A stretch of DNA of 47,183 nt, from NCBI GenBank assembly GCA_017471825.1, contig JAFURQ010000003.1, positions 1 to 47,183 on the forward strand, given 5' to 3'. Position 1 is the stretch's first letter, and every line of letters begins with the position of its first letter. The DNA is from Clostridia bacterium (lineage in GTDB: Bacteria > Bacillota > Clostridia > Oscillospirales > CAG-272). The notes beneath the pieces are model-generated. The model saw only the letters and a program-made list of their open reading frames with translations, was not told where the DNA came from and did not search any database. Positions 1 through 6,269 of this stretch are shown here, piece after piece. The translations under genes and the position numbers were made by a program.

Positions 1-332
1 GACTTTTCGGTGGAGCAGTAGAAGCCGGTGCACTCAAGAACAACGTCAACACCAAGCTGGCCCCAAGGGCAGTTAGCTGCGTCCTTCTCTGCGTAGATCT
101 TGATGGTCTTTCCGCATACGGTGATGCTGTTGTCTTCCTCGTTTACAGAAACGGTGTCTGCAAACTCGTACTTGCCCTGAGCGGTGTCGTACTTAAGAAG
201 GTGAGCGAGCATCTTTGCGCTGGTGAGGTCGTTGATAGCTACGATTTCATAGCCCTCTGCGCCGAACATCTGTCTGAATGCAAGACGTCCGATACGGCCA
301 AAGCCGTTGATAGCAACCTTAACATTTGCCAT
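1..332 (-). CDS. gap: Glyceraldehyde-3-phosphate dehydrogenase, N-terminal part (cut by window edge)
   Basis: The first 110 codons of a type I GAPDH lie on the minus strand, starting at the ATG at 332 and running off the window at base 1. The protein begins [19 protein letters not shown], the Rossmann NAD-binding glycine loop of the family, and ends in the window in the LECTGFY segment that precedes the catalytic domain. The catalytic Cys lies outside. The enzyme oxidises glyceraldehyde-3-phosphate with NAD and phosphate in cytoplasmic glycolysis. A GGAGG ribosome site lies just upstream and a promoter at 411-439 drives it alone. Codon use looks like that of a highly expressed gene. Identification is secure; only completeness is unknown. 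Confidence 0.96.
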   Translation of the reverse strand, partial: MANVKVAINGFGRIGRLAFRQMFGAEGYEIVAINDLTSAKMLAHLLKYDTAQGKYEFADTVSVNEEDNSITVCGKTIKIYAEKDAANCPWGQLGVDVVLECTGFYCSTEK

Positions 333-410
333 TTTGAAAATCCTCCAAAAATATAAAATTATTTTGTTTTCGCATTTATGCGGAGAAGTTTCCCTCCCAC
401 GCCATTTTAT

Positions 411-439
411 ATTTTAACATATTTTTTTAAGATATACAA
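411..439 (-). promoter_or_regulatory. SigA-type promoter of gap
   Basis: Read on the minus strand, a -35 TTGTAT (434-439) and a -10 TAAAAT (411-416) are separated by exactly 17 bases. Transcription would start near 404, giving a leader of about 70 nt that contains a small CGCAT/ATGCG hairpin (371-382) and the GGAGG site of gap. The bases between this promoter and the rnpB promoter (440-548) are AT-rich and I see nothing else in them. Confidence 0.65.
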
Positions 440-548
440 TACCATTGCCTAAAATTTATCAAATTTGTGACTTTTGCTCAAAAAGAAATGCGGCTCTGTT
501 TATTTTTTGGTAAAAATGAATTTGTTTGCCTTTGTTTTTGGCGTATGC

Positions 549-577
549 TTGACAAAAAAAGCGTTTTTTGATATAAT
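549..577 (+). promoter_or_regulatory. Consensus promoter of rnpB
   Basis: A perfect -35 TTGACA (549-554) and a perfect -10 TATAAT (572-577) are spaced by 17 bases, directly in front of the RNase P RNA. The predicted start near 584 coincides with the 5' strand of the closing P1 helix, so promoter and RNA boundaries support each other. Such a full consensus fits an abundant stable RNA. Confidence 0.9.
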
Positions 578-583
578 AAAATC

Positions 584-958
584 TGACTGAGCGGGGCAAT
601 CGCGCGATATTGCGCCGAAAGGTATTATCGCGAGGAAAGTCCGGGCATCACAGAGCAGGATAACGGATAACGTCCGCCGAGGGTGACCTCAGGGAAAGTG
701 CAACAGAAATAAACCGCCGTTTTTACGGTAAGGATGGAAAGGCGAGGTAAGAGCTCACCAGTTTCTATGGTAACATAGATCCGCTGTAAACCCTATCCGA
801 TGCAACACCTTGAATTCGGGATTCCCGATGAGCTGCTCGCGAAATATTCATGGTGGCAGAGCCTTTTGGCTTGAACTGTACAGTAATGTGCAGTGAAGAT
901 AGATGATTGCCACGCCGCGAGGCGTACAGAACCCGGCTTACAAGCTCAGTCAAATTTA
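584..958 (+). ncRNA. rnpB: RNase P RNA (bacterial type A)
   Basis: This is the catalytic RNA of RNase P, which removes 5' leaders from pre-tRNAs. Hallmarks include GAGGAAAGTCCGGGC near the 5' side (P4 strand), the ACAGAAATAAACCGCC block, GGTAAGGATGGAAAGGCGAGG and a 3' part ending in ACCCGGCTTACA. The ends CTGACTGAGC (583-592) and GCTCAGTCA (944-952) pair as helix P1, which fixes the boundaries to within a few bases. The length of about 370 nt is normal for the class. It is followed by a terminator hairpin at 968-993. The short reading frame on the opposite strand here is not a gene. Confidence 0.96.
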
Positions 959-967
959 TGTAATTCT

Positions 968-1005
968 GCACACTACTCGGTAGAGTCGGTGTGCTGAAAT
1001 TTTTT
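968..1005 (+). terminator. Intrinsic terminator of rnpB
   Basis: GCACAC pairs with GTGTGC around an inner ACTC/GAGT stem with a GGTA loop, followed after a short gap by TTTTTT (1000-1005). It lies directly after the end of the RNase P RNA. Confidence 0.7.
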
Positions 1006-1040
1006 GAGGAAATCTAAAGCACGGTTTGTCATAAACTCTT

Positions 1041-1066
1041 ATTAGGCGTACCTAATGTTTTCTTTT
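1041..1066 (+). terminator. Second short hairpin with U-rich tail
   Basis: ATTAGG and CCTAAT pair around a CGTA loop (1041-1056) and are followed by GTTTTCTTTTT. It could be a backup terminator for rnpB. The stem is only six pairs, so the call is tentative. Confidence 0.45.
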
Positions 1067-1088
1067 TGTAAATTTTTCGGTTTTACTG

Positions 1089-1116
1089 TTGAAGTGTTGG
1101 GAAAATATTATATAAT
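1089..1116 (+). promoter_or_regulatory. Promoter of the murD operon
   Basis: A -35 TTGAAG (1089-1094) and a perfect -10 TATAAT (1111-1116) are separated by 16 bases. The predicted start is about 15-20 bases ahead of the murD ATG, leaving a very short leader with a CGGAGA ribosome site. Confidence 0.75.
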
Positions 1117-1137
1117 GGTATTGCCAACGGAGAATTT

Positions 1138-2508
1138 ATGAGAAAATTCGTTTATGACGGCAGGGATATCGGCTGTGCCGGCTTTTTGGGGCTGGGGCAG
1201 TCAACTATCGGTATTTGTGAGTACCTGAAAAAGAAGTATCCGAGACTTCCGCTTATACTGCGTTCCGACAGGGAAATAAATCCCGATGTGCAGGGGCGTG
1301 TGAATTTATTTGATGAAATCTATTGCGGAGAATCCGCGTTTTCAAATATACACGAGGATATAATTTTCACCTCACCTTCGGTACGCCGTGACAGGCGCGA
1401 GCTCGACCCCTTCCGCAGAAGCGGCGTTGTTTTTTCTTCGGATGCGGAGCTGTTTTTCCGTTTTGCCGAAATGCCGATTTTTTCTGTCAGCGGCTCTGAC
1501 GGAAAAAGCACCACTGCGACACTTGCGGCAATGATGATGACCGAGGGCAACAGGAGCGCCGCGGCGCTTGGAAATATAGGAGTTGCTATGGCGCCCTATA
1601 TTAACTCCTCTGTTACCGCCGCGGTAGCAGAGCTTTCGAGCTTTCAGCTGATGAATTTTGAGCCGACATCGCGCCGTGCGATTATCACAAATATTTCTCC
1701 GAACCATCTGGATTGGCACACTTCATTTGATGAATACACAGAGGCGAAGAAGAACATTATGAAGCGTGCATCGGAGCGCGTCTTCAACCTTGACTGCCCG
1801 ATTTGCCGCGAGCTCGCGGCGGAGCTTAAGGCGGATATTGCGTACAGCACTACTCTTTCCGAAACGGATATGCGAAAAGCCGTAAGGGCGGACTGCTATA
1901 TATGCCTTCAGGGGACGAAAATCCGGGCAAACGGGGTCGAAATTCTTGACACGGGTGCCATCAAACGTGCATCGAGGCACAATTTTATCAACTTTACGGC
2001 GGCGATAGCGCTGACGTACGGATATGCCTCGCGGTCGAGGATATACGAGGTAGCAAACGAGTTTTCCGGGCTTGGAAGCAGATGCGAAAGCATCGGCACC
2101 TTTGACGGTGTTGAGTACATTGATTCGTCAATTGATTCCACGCCGAGACGAACCGTTACGACCCTTTTGAGTCTACCGTCATCTGCGATTGTTATAATCG
2201 GCGGCAGGAGCAAGAGGCTCGATTATTCCGAGTTGATTCCGACGCTGTGCGACAAGGCTAAGGCTGTTGTTCTTACGGGCGAGGTAGGCGAGGAGCTCTT
2301 ACCGATGCTGAAGAGCACGCGAGAGCTCGAGGTACCCTACATTTACATAGCCGATTTCGACGGTGCGGTAAAATATGCCGCAAAAATAGCGAAATCAGGC
2401 GATACGGTTATACTCTCCCCTGCCTCGACAAGCTTTGATTGCTTTAAAAATTACAGGGAGCGCGCGGAGCGCTTCAAGCATATTATTTATACCATTTACA
2501 AAAAATAA
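1138..2508 (+). CDS. murD: UDP-N-acetylmuramoyl-L-alanine--D-glutamate ligase
   Basis: This cytoplasmic Mur ligase adds D-glutamate to UDP-MurNAc-L-Ala with ATP during peptidoglycan synthesis. The 456-residue length fits the family. Visible motifs are the P-loop GSDGKSTT near residue 119, NISPNHLDWH with the following EYTEAKKNI stretch in the central domain, and the C-terminal SPASTSFDCFKNYRERAERF block where the family has SPACASFDxF. The usual NDSKATN loop is replaced by IDSSIDSTPRRT; this resembles the variant I recall from other Clostridia, so I do not read it as loss of function. A CGGAGA ribosome site precedes the ATG. The gene is outside a division and cell-wall cluster and heads an operon with three unrelated genes. 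Confidence 0.9.
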   Translation: MRKFVYDGRDIGCAGFLGLGQSTIGICEYLKKKYPRLPLILRSDREINPDVQGRVNLFDEIYCGESAFSNIHEDIIFTSPSVRRDRRELDPFRRSGVVFSSDAELFFRFAEMPIFSVSGSDGKSTTATLAAMMMTEGNRSAAALGNIGVAMAPYINSSVTAAVAELSSFQLMNFEPTSRRAIITNISPNHLDWHTSFDEYTEAKKNIMKRASERVFNLDCPICRELAAELKADIAYSTTLSETDMRKAVRADCYICLQGTKIRANGVEILDTGAIKRASRHNFINFTAAIALTYGYASRSRIYEVANEFSGLGSRCESIGTFDGVEYIDSSIDSTPRRTVTTLLSLPSSAIVIIGGRSKRLDYSELIPTLCDKAKAVVLTGEVGEELLPMLKSTRELEVPYIYIADFDGAVKYAAKIAKSGDTVILSPASTSFDCFKNYRERAERFKHIIYTIYKK

Positions 2509-2521
2509 CGGAATTATAAAA

Positions 2522-2535
2522 TGCCGCGTGCGGCA
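2522..2535 (+). other. Short GC hairpin between murD and the lipoprotein gene
   Basis: TGCCG and CGGCA pair around CGTG just after murD and directly before the ribosome site of the next gene. There is no U-tract, so it is not a terminator. It may limit ribosome access or protect an mRNA end; that is inference. Confidence 0.4.
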
Positions 2536-2549
2536 GAATGGAGCAAAAA

Positions 2550-3677
2550 ATGAAGAAAATCTTTGCTATTCTTATGATAGCGCTTTCGATTTTTGCGCTT
2601 GCAAGCTGTGAGAGCTCGGACGTTCCCGAGGGTATGCAGCTTGTAAACGGCGGAGATGACAAGGGTTATTATTTTTATGCACCCGAGGAATTTACGGTTG
2701 CAAATCTTGCTGACGTGGATGCGGTTTACGTTTCCGCAGTCAACACCACGTCTATAACCTTCACCGAAATATCAGCCGAGGAAATCGGCGCCCCCGCCGC
2801 AAGCGAGATTACGATAGTAAACGATAAGCTCACTGCCGAAGAGAATTATTTCCTCTACCAATATTTTGACGCGCGCCGCAAGGATTTTCCCGAGGATATG
2901 ATGCTTCTCTCGGGTCCCACCGAGGATATTTTCGGTGCCGGGGAGGAGCGCGCAGATGCCGCGGTGGCATATTCATATACCTACACCTATGCAGAGGTGC
3001 AGTATGGCTTTACACAATACTTTGCACTTCACAACGGCTCGTACTACATACTCACCTATTCCGCCATATATGAGGTCCTCGACGGCTTTGAGAGCTCGAG
3101 GTATGACGAGTACCGCGAGAAGCTCGAGCAGGTGGTGGAAAGCTTCCGTTTTGTCAACAAGACGGGAGAGGACAAGCCCGAGGAGAGCTACCCTTCTGAC
3201 GAATACAGGCTTGTTACCGACCGGAAGCTTGCGGGATTTGAATTCTATGCGCCGGGAGATTTCACGGTTGATTATGCCAGCGCTATCGTCAGCGTTACTG
3301 CGAGCGACGGCTCAAACGTTTCTATGACTGAGGCAACAGCGGTTGGTACGACTGCCGATGAATATATGAAAAAGCGATTCAACGAGCTTTCTGCGATTGT
3401 TGATGACATAAAGCCTGCGGGGGCGTCGGTTGATCCCGAAAATCCCGAGTCGTTCGTCGGTGTTGCGACGAAGCTGGGTAACAACTCGTCCTGGGCTTTT
3501 GCATACGAATACACCTACACCTATAAAGGAGAAAGCTATCACGTTTATCAGATACTTGCCGTTGACGGCGTTGCTCTTTGGGCGGACGGATACGTTTTCA
3601 CCTATACGGCAAAAGAGGAAAACTATGCGGCGCACCTCGATAAGGTGATGGCTATGATAGAAAAGGTTGTATTCTGA
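2550..3677 (+). CDS. Predicted lipoprotein with two tandem copies of one domain
   Basis: I do not recognise a named family. From the ATG at 2550 the protein has a short signal peptide ending in the lipobox LASC, so it should be lipidated and exposed outside the membrane. A GGAG lies six bases before this ATG; the ATG at 2538 has no good site, so 2550 is preferred. The mature part is a tandem duplication. FYAPEEFTV, SYTYTYAEVQYGFTQ and a helix ending ESFRF in the first half match FYAPGDFTV, EYTYTYKGESYHVYQ and a helix ending EKVVF in the second half. The pattern resembles PsbP/DcrB-like folds, but that is a guess. Its stop overlaps the start of the cysteine desulfurase gene by one base. Confidence 0.8.
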   Translation: MKKIFAILMIALSIFALASCESSDVPEGMQLVNGGDDKGYYFYAPEEFTVANLADVDAVYVSAVNTTSITFTEISAEEIGAPAASEITIVNDKLTAEENYFLYQYFDARRKDFPEDMMLLSGPTEDIFGAGEERADAAVAYSYTYTYAEVQYGFTQYFALHNGSYYILTYSAIYEVLDGFESSRYDEYREKLEQVVESFRFVNKTGEDKPEESYPSDEYRLVTDRKLAGFEFYAPGDFTVDYASAIVSVTASDGSNVSMTEATAVGTTADEYMKKRFNELSAIVDDIKPAGASVDPENPESFVGVATKLGNNSSWAFAYEYTYTYKGESYHVYQILAVDGVALWADGYVFTYTAKEENYAAHLDKVMAMIEKVVF

Positions 3678-4849
3678 TGAAAAGACTTATCTATCTTGAC
3701 AACAGTGCAACGACGCGGATATGCGAGGAGGCTCTGGCAAAATATAACGAGGTTTCGCTATCCACCTACGGAAACCCGTCCTCTCTTCACTCCTTCGGCT
3801 TTGATGCGGAGAAGGAGATAAAGGACGTACGGCGCGCTATATGCGATTCGCTTGCGGCGAAGGATGCCAGCGTTATCTTCACCGCTTCGGGAAGCGAGGC
3901 AAACAACCTCGCCATAACGGGGCGCGCCTTTTCAAAGGAGCGCTACAAAAAGGGCGCAAAAATAATCACCACAGAGGGGGAGCACGCCTCTGTTACGGAG
4001 CCGCTGAAGCAGCTTGAAAAATCGGGCTTTAAAATAGAGTATGTCCCCACCCGTGCAGGAAAAATCGACCTTGATGCCCTCAAAAGAGAGCTTACCGCGG
4101 ACGTTATTCTCGTCACGGCTATGATGGTCAACAATGAGACCGGCGCCCTTTACGACATAAAGAGCGTATCGGAGATTATGAAGGAATGTGCGCCTGACGC
4201 GCTTTTGCACGTTGATGCCACGCAAAGCTATCTCAAGCTTCCGATTTCCATGCGCGCGCTCGGTGCAGATATGATTACCCTCTCCTCACACAAGATTGCA
4301 GGCCCCAAGGGTGTCGGCGCTCTCGTCGTAGCACCGTGGGTCATAAAGTCAAAGGGAATTTCCCCAATCATATTTGGTGGCGGTCAGGAGGGCGGATTGC
4401 GCTCGGGTACGGAAAACGTGCCCGGAATCGCGGCGTTTGGAGCGGCTGTAAGGCACGGCGTGGCAGGCCTTGCAAAGAAGCGCGAGGCTCTTGAAAATCT
4501 ACGTAGCTATCTTATAGAAAAATTGACACGGGTACCCACATTGGCGGAAATCAGCATTACAAATCCCGTGGCGCATGCACCGCATATTCTCAATATTACC
4601 CTGCCGTCGATAAAGAGCGAAACAATGCTCCACTACCTGTCGGCAGAGGGGATTTTCGTTTCAAGCGGCTCTGCCTGCTCCTCTAATTCTCACCATCTTT
4701 CGAGTGCTCTTATTGCCTTCGGTCGAAGCGAGCGAGAGGCGGATTGCTCTATCAGAATCAGCTTTTGTGCCGAGAACACCAAAGAGGACGTTGACGCCCT
4801 TTGCGATGCGCTCGAGCAGGGGTTGAAAAAGCTTGCGAGGATACGCTGA
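3677..4849 (+). CDS. Cysteine desulfurase (NifS/IscS family)
   Basis: This PLP enzyme takes sulfur from cysteine for Fe-S cluster or tRNA thiolation pathways. The 390-residue protein starts with YLDNSATT and carries GSEANNLA, the PLP-binding lysine in SSHKIAGPKG (about K206), the RSGTEN motif and the active-site cysteine in SSGSACSS (about C334). It overlaps its upstream neighbour by one base and its own stop overlaps the rlmH start, so the genes are translationally coupled. No scaffold (iscU/sufU) or thiI gene is next to it, so its sulfur acceptor cannot be named. Iron-sulfur demand is high here because of the hydrogenase operon elsewhere in the window. Confidence 0.93.
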   Translation: MKRLIYLDNSATTRICEEALAKYNEVSLSTYGNPSSLHSFGFDAEKEIKDVRRAICDSLAAKDASVIFTASGSEANNLAITGRAFSKERYKKGAKIITTEGEHASVTEPLKQLEKSGFKIEYVPTRAGKIDLDALKRELTADVILVTAMMVNNETGALYDIKSVSEIMKECAPDALLHVDATQSYLKLPISMRALGADMITLSSHKIAGPKGVGALVVAPWVIKSKGISPIIFGGGQEGGLRSGTENVPGIAAFGAAVRHGVAGLAKKREALENLRSYLIEKLTRVPTLAEISITNPVAHAPHILNITLPSIKSETMLHYLSAEGIFVSSGSACSSNSHHLSSALIAFGRSEREADCSIRISFCAENTKEDVDALCDALEQGLKKLARIR

Positions 4850-5328
4850 TGGTTAACGTTACCTTTATTAGCGTTGGCACCCTGAAGGAGGGATACCTAA
4901 AGGAAGCCTGCGCCGAATACAAGAAAAGACTCATGCAGTACGCGCGCGTAGACGAGATAAATCTGAAGGAAGAAAGCATACGCAACGAGGACGACGCGTC
5001 CGAAATAGAGCGAGCGCTTGCCGCGGAGGGAGAAAAAATACTCGCCGCAACCCCCAAGGATTCCTACAAAATCGCCATGTGCGTCGAGGGAACGCAGTAC
5101 GACTCGCCTGCGCTCGCACAGATAATAAGCCGCGCGGTCGACGAAAGCGGAAAAATTACGCTGATTATAGGCTCGTCCCACGGGCTTGCCGATACGGTAA
5201 AAAGAAAATGCGACCTGCGCCTTTCCATATCGAAGCTTACCTTTCCGCACCAGCTTATAAGACCTGTGCTTTACGAGGTTATGTACCGCTCGTTTACCAT
5301 TATATCGGGCAAAAAATATCACAAATAA
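4849..5328 (+). CDS. rlmH: 23S rRNA (pseudouridine1915-N3) methyltransferase
   Basis: This SPOUT-family enzyme methylates pseudouridine 1915 in helix 69 of 23S rRNA. From the ATG at 4849 the protein is 159 residues, the usual RlmH length. It starts MVNVTFISVGTLKEGYLKEA and ends with the knotted SAM-binding part: LIIGSSHGL, then LSISKLTFPHQLIRPVLYE and the tail ISGKKYHK. An upstream in-frame extension to 4801 would run into the desulfurase gene and is not needed. The start overlaps the preceding TGA by one base. The stop codon lies inside the shared terminator hairpin. Confidence 0.95.
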   Translation: MVNVTFISVGTLKEGYLKEACAEYKKRLMQYARVDEINLKEESIRNEDDASEIERALAAEGEKILAATPKDSYKIAMCVEGTQYDSPALAQIISRAVDESGKITLIIGSSHGLADTVKRKCDLRLSISKLTFPHQLIRPVLYEVMYRSFTIISGKKYHK

Positions 5329-5362
5329 AATAGGAGAATGCCTCGGCATTCTCCTATTTTAT
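5325..5362. terminator. Bidirectional terminator between rlmH and the CYTH gene
   Basis: An 18-base perfect inverted repeat (5325-5342 and 5345-5362, loop of two) starts with A/T-rich ends, so each strand reads a GC-containing stem followed by U-rich sequence. It contains the stop codon of rlmH (5326-5328) on one strand and that of the CYTH gene (5354-5356) on the other. Confidence 0.9.
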
Positions 5363-5857
5363 TTCAGCGGGAAACGAGCGCGACATCGAGGCGTTGGAAT
5401 ATGCCTTGTCGCCTGTGACCTCTCGGACTATTTCGATAAACTGCGGAATAAGCACCTCTTTTTCTTCGTTTTCAAGCTCGGTTTCCATAATGGCGGTGCT
5501 GTTCCACTGCGGATAAACGTCGATTTCAAAGGTTTGCGAATTATAAACAAAGGTATGTCTGGTTTTGATTACGGGGACGGTGCCCTCAGCTATATCTGCC
5601 GATATATTCTCAAACTCCTCAGCCGTTATTTCCCTTTCGTCCTCGAATGCGCTGATTTTATTGATTCTCACCTTTTTGGTTTCGGTGAAAACCGTTTTAT
5701 CGGCATATTTGCGTGAACGGACGCGGTGAGTTACTCTCGGCGCCGAGGAAACGTATATCTGACATATTTCGGAAACGGTATAGCCGCTCTGTGCCCGAAG
5801 AAGCTCGGTGCTCGGAAGCTTTATTACGTATTTGCGCTCTATTTCAATATTATTCAT
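5354..5857 (-). CDS. CYTH-domain protein (triphosphate tunnel metalloenzyme)
   Basis: The 167-residue protein begins with EIERKYVI, the ExExK signature of CYTH proteins, followed by alternating charged strands with RVRSR, TETKKVR and ETELENEE that would line the metal- and phosphate-binding tunnel. Members hydrolyse inorganic triphosphate or thiamine triphosphate or make cAMP; the sequence alone does not choose between these. It stands alone on the minus strand between rlmH and a small membrane protein and shares its terminator with rlmH. It is cytoplasmic, with no signal peptide. Confidence 0.82.
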   Translation of the reverse strand: MNNIEIERKYVIKLPSTELLRAQSGYTVSEICQIYVSSAPRVTHRVRSRKYADKTVFTETKKVRINKISAFEDEREITAEEFENISADIAEGTVPVIKTRHTFVYNSQTFEIDVYPQWNSTAIMETELENEEKEVLIPQFIEIVREVTGDKAYSNASMSRSFPAEIK

Positions 5858-5929
5858 AGCTCAACCGCCTATTTATTGATAAATATATGTTAACATATTT
5901 TTTCATTTTTTTCAATATATTTTTTTCTA

Positions 5930-5958
5930 TTGACATTTGCATAAATGTGTGTTACAAT
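5930..5958 (+). promoter_or_regulatory. Promoter of the 50-residue membrane protein
   Basis: TTGACA (5930-5935) and TACAAT (5953-5958) are separated by 17 bases, about 37 bases ahead of the ATG at 5995. It is nearly consensus, which argues that the tiny downstream gene is real and well expressed. Confidence 0.8.
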
Positions 5959-5994
5959 TATTACAAGAAAGTATCCGTATATGGAGGTCAGACA

Positions 5995-6147
5995 ATGTCT
6001 CGCGAATTTCTTACCGATGAACAGATAGCAAAGCAAAAGAAATGGGCTAACTTTTGGGATAAGGTTACAACAGTCCTTCTCATAGTGCTTATGGCATCTC
6101 CCATAGCAATTCTTGCATACATATTCGCATGGTTCTTAAATAAGTAA
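5995..6147 (+). CDS. Small single-pass membrane protein, 50 residues
   Basis: I do not recognise this gene. The ATG at 5995 follows a good GGAGG site (ATGGAGGTCAGACA). The protein has a charged, Lys-rich N-terminal half (EQIAKQKKWANFWDKV) and one hydrophobic helix (about residues 26-46) ending in FLNK. Its support as a gene comes from a near-consensus promoter, an ideal ribosome site and a dedicated terminator, making a complete one-gene unit. An in-frame upstream extension to 5887 is within the promoter region and is rejected. Function unknown; possible roles such as a membrane-complex regulator are guesses. Confidence 0.8.
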   Translation: MSREFLTDEQIAKQKKWANFWDKVTTVLLIVLMASPIAILAYIFAWFLNK

Positions 6148-6152
6148 TCTAT

Positions 6153-6181
6153 CAACGCGCCTTACGGGCGCGTTGTTTTTT
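6153..6181 (+). terminator. Terminator of the small membrane protein gene
   Basis: CAACGCGCC pairs with GGCGCGTTG across a five-base loop and is followed by six T residues. A strong intrinsic terminator six bases after the stop codon. Confidence 0.92.
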
Positions 6182-6236
6182 ATAACAAAATAACCTTCCT
6201 TGATGGAATTTTCCGTTGATTTTTGTAGTTTATTGC

Positions 6237-6267
6237 AAAAAAAGCGAGCCTCACGGCTCGCTTTTTT
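6237..6267. terminator. Terminator of pnp (bidirectional)
   Basis: AAAGCGAGCC (6241-6250) pairs with GGCTCGCTTT (6255-6264) across TCAC. Read on the minus strand the stem is followed by a run of seven U residues; on the plus strand by six. It sits just after the pnp stop. Confidence 0.9.
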
Positions 6268-6269
6268 AC

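Noticed and set aside
2538-2549. Lipoprotein start at the ATG at 2538
   Set aside because: In frame, but without a ribosome site; the ATG at 2550 has GGAG six bases upstream and gives a normal signal peptide.
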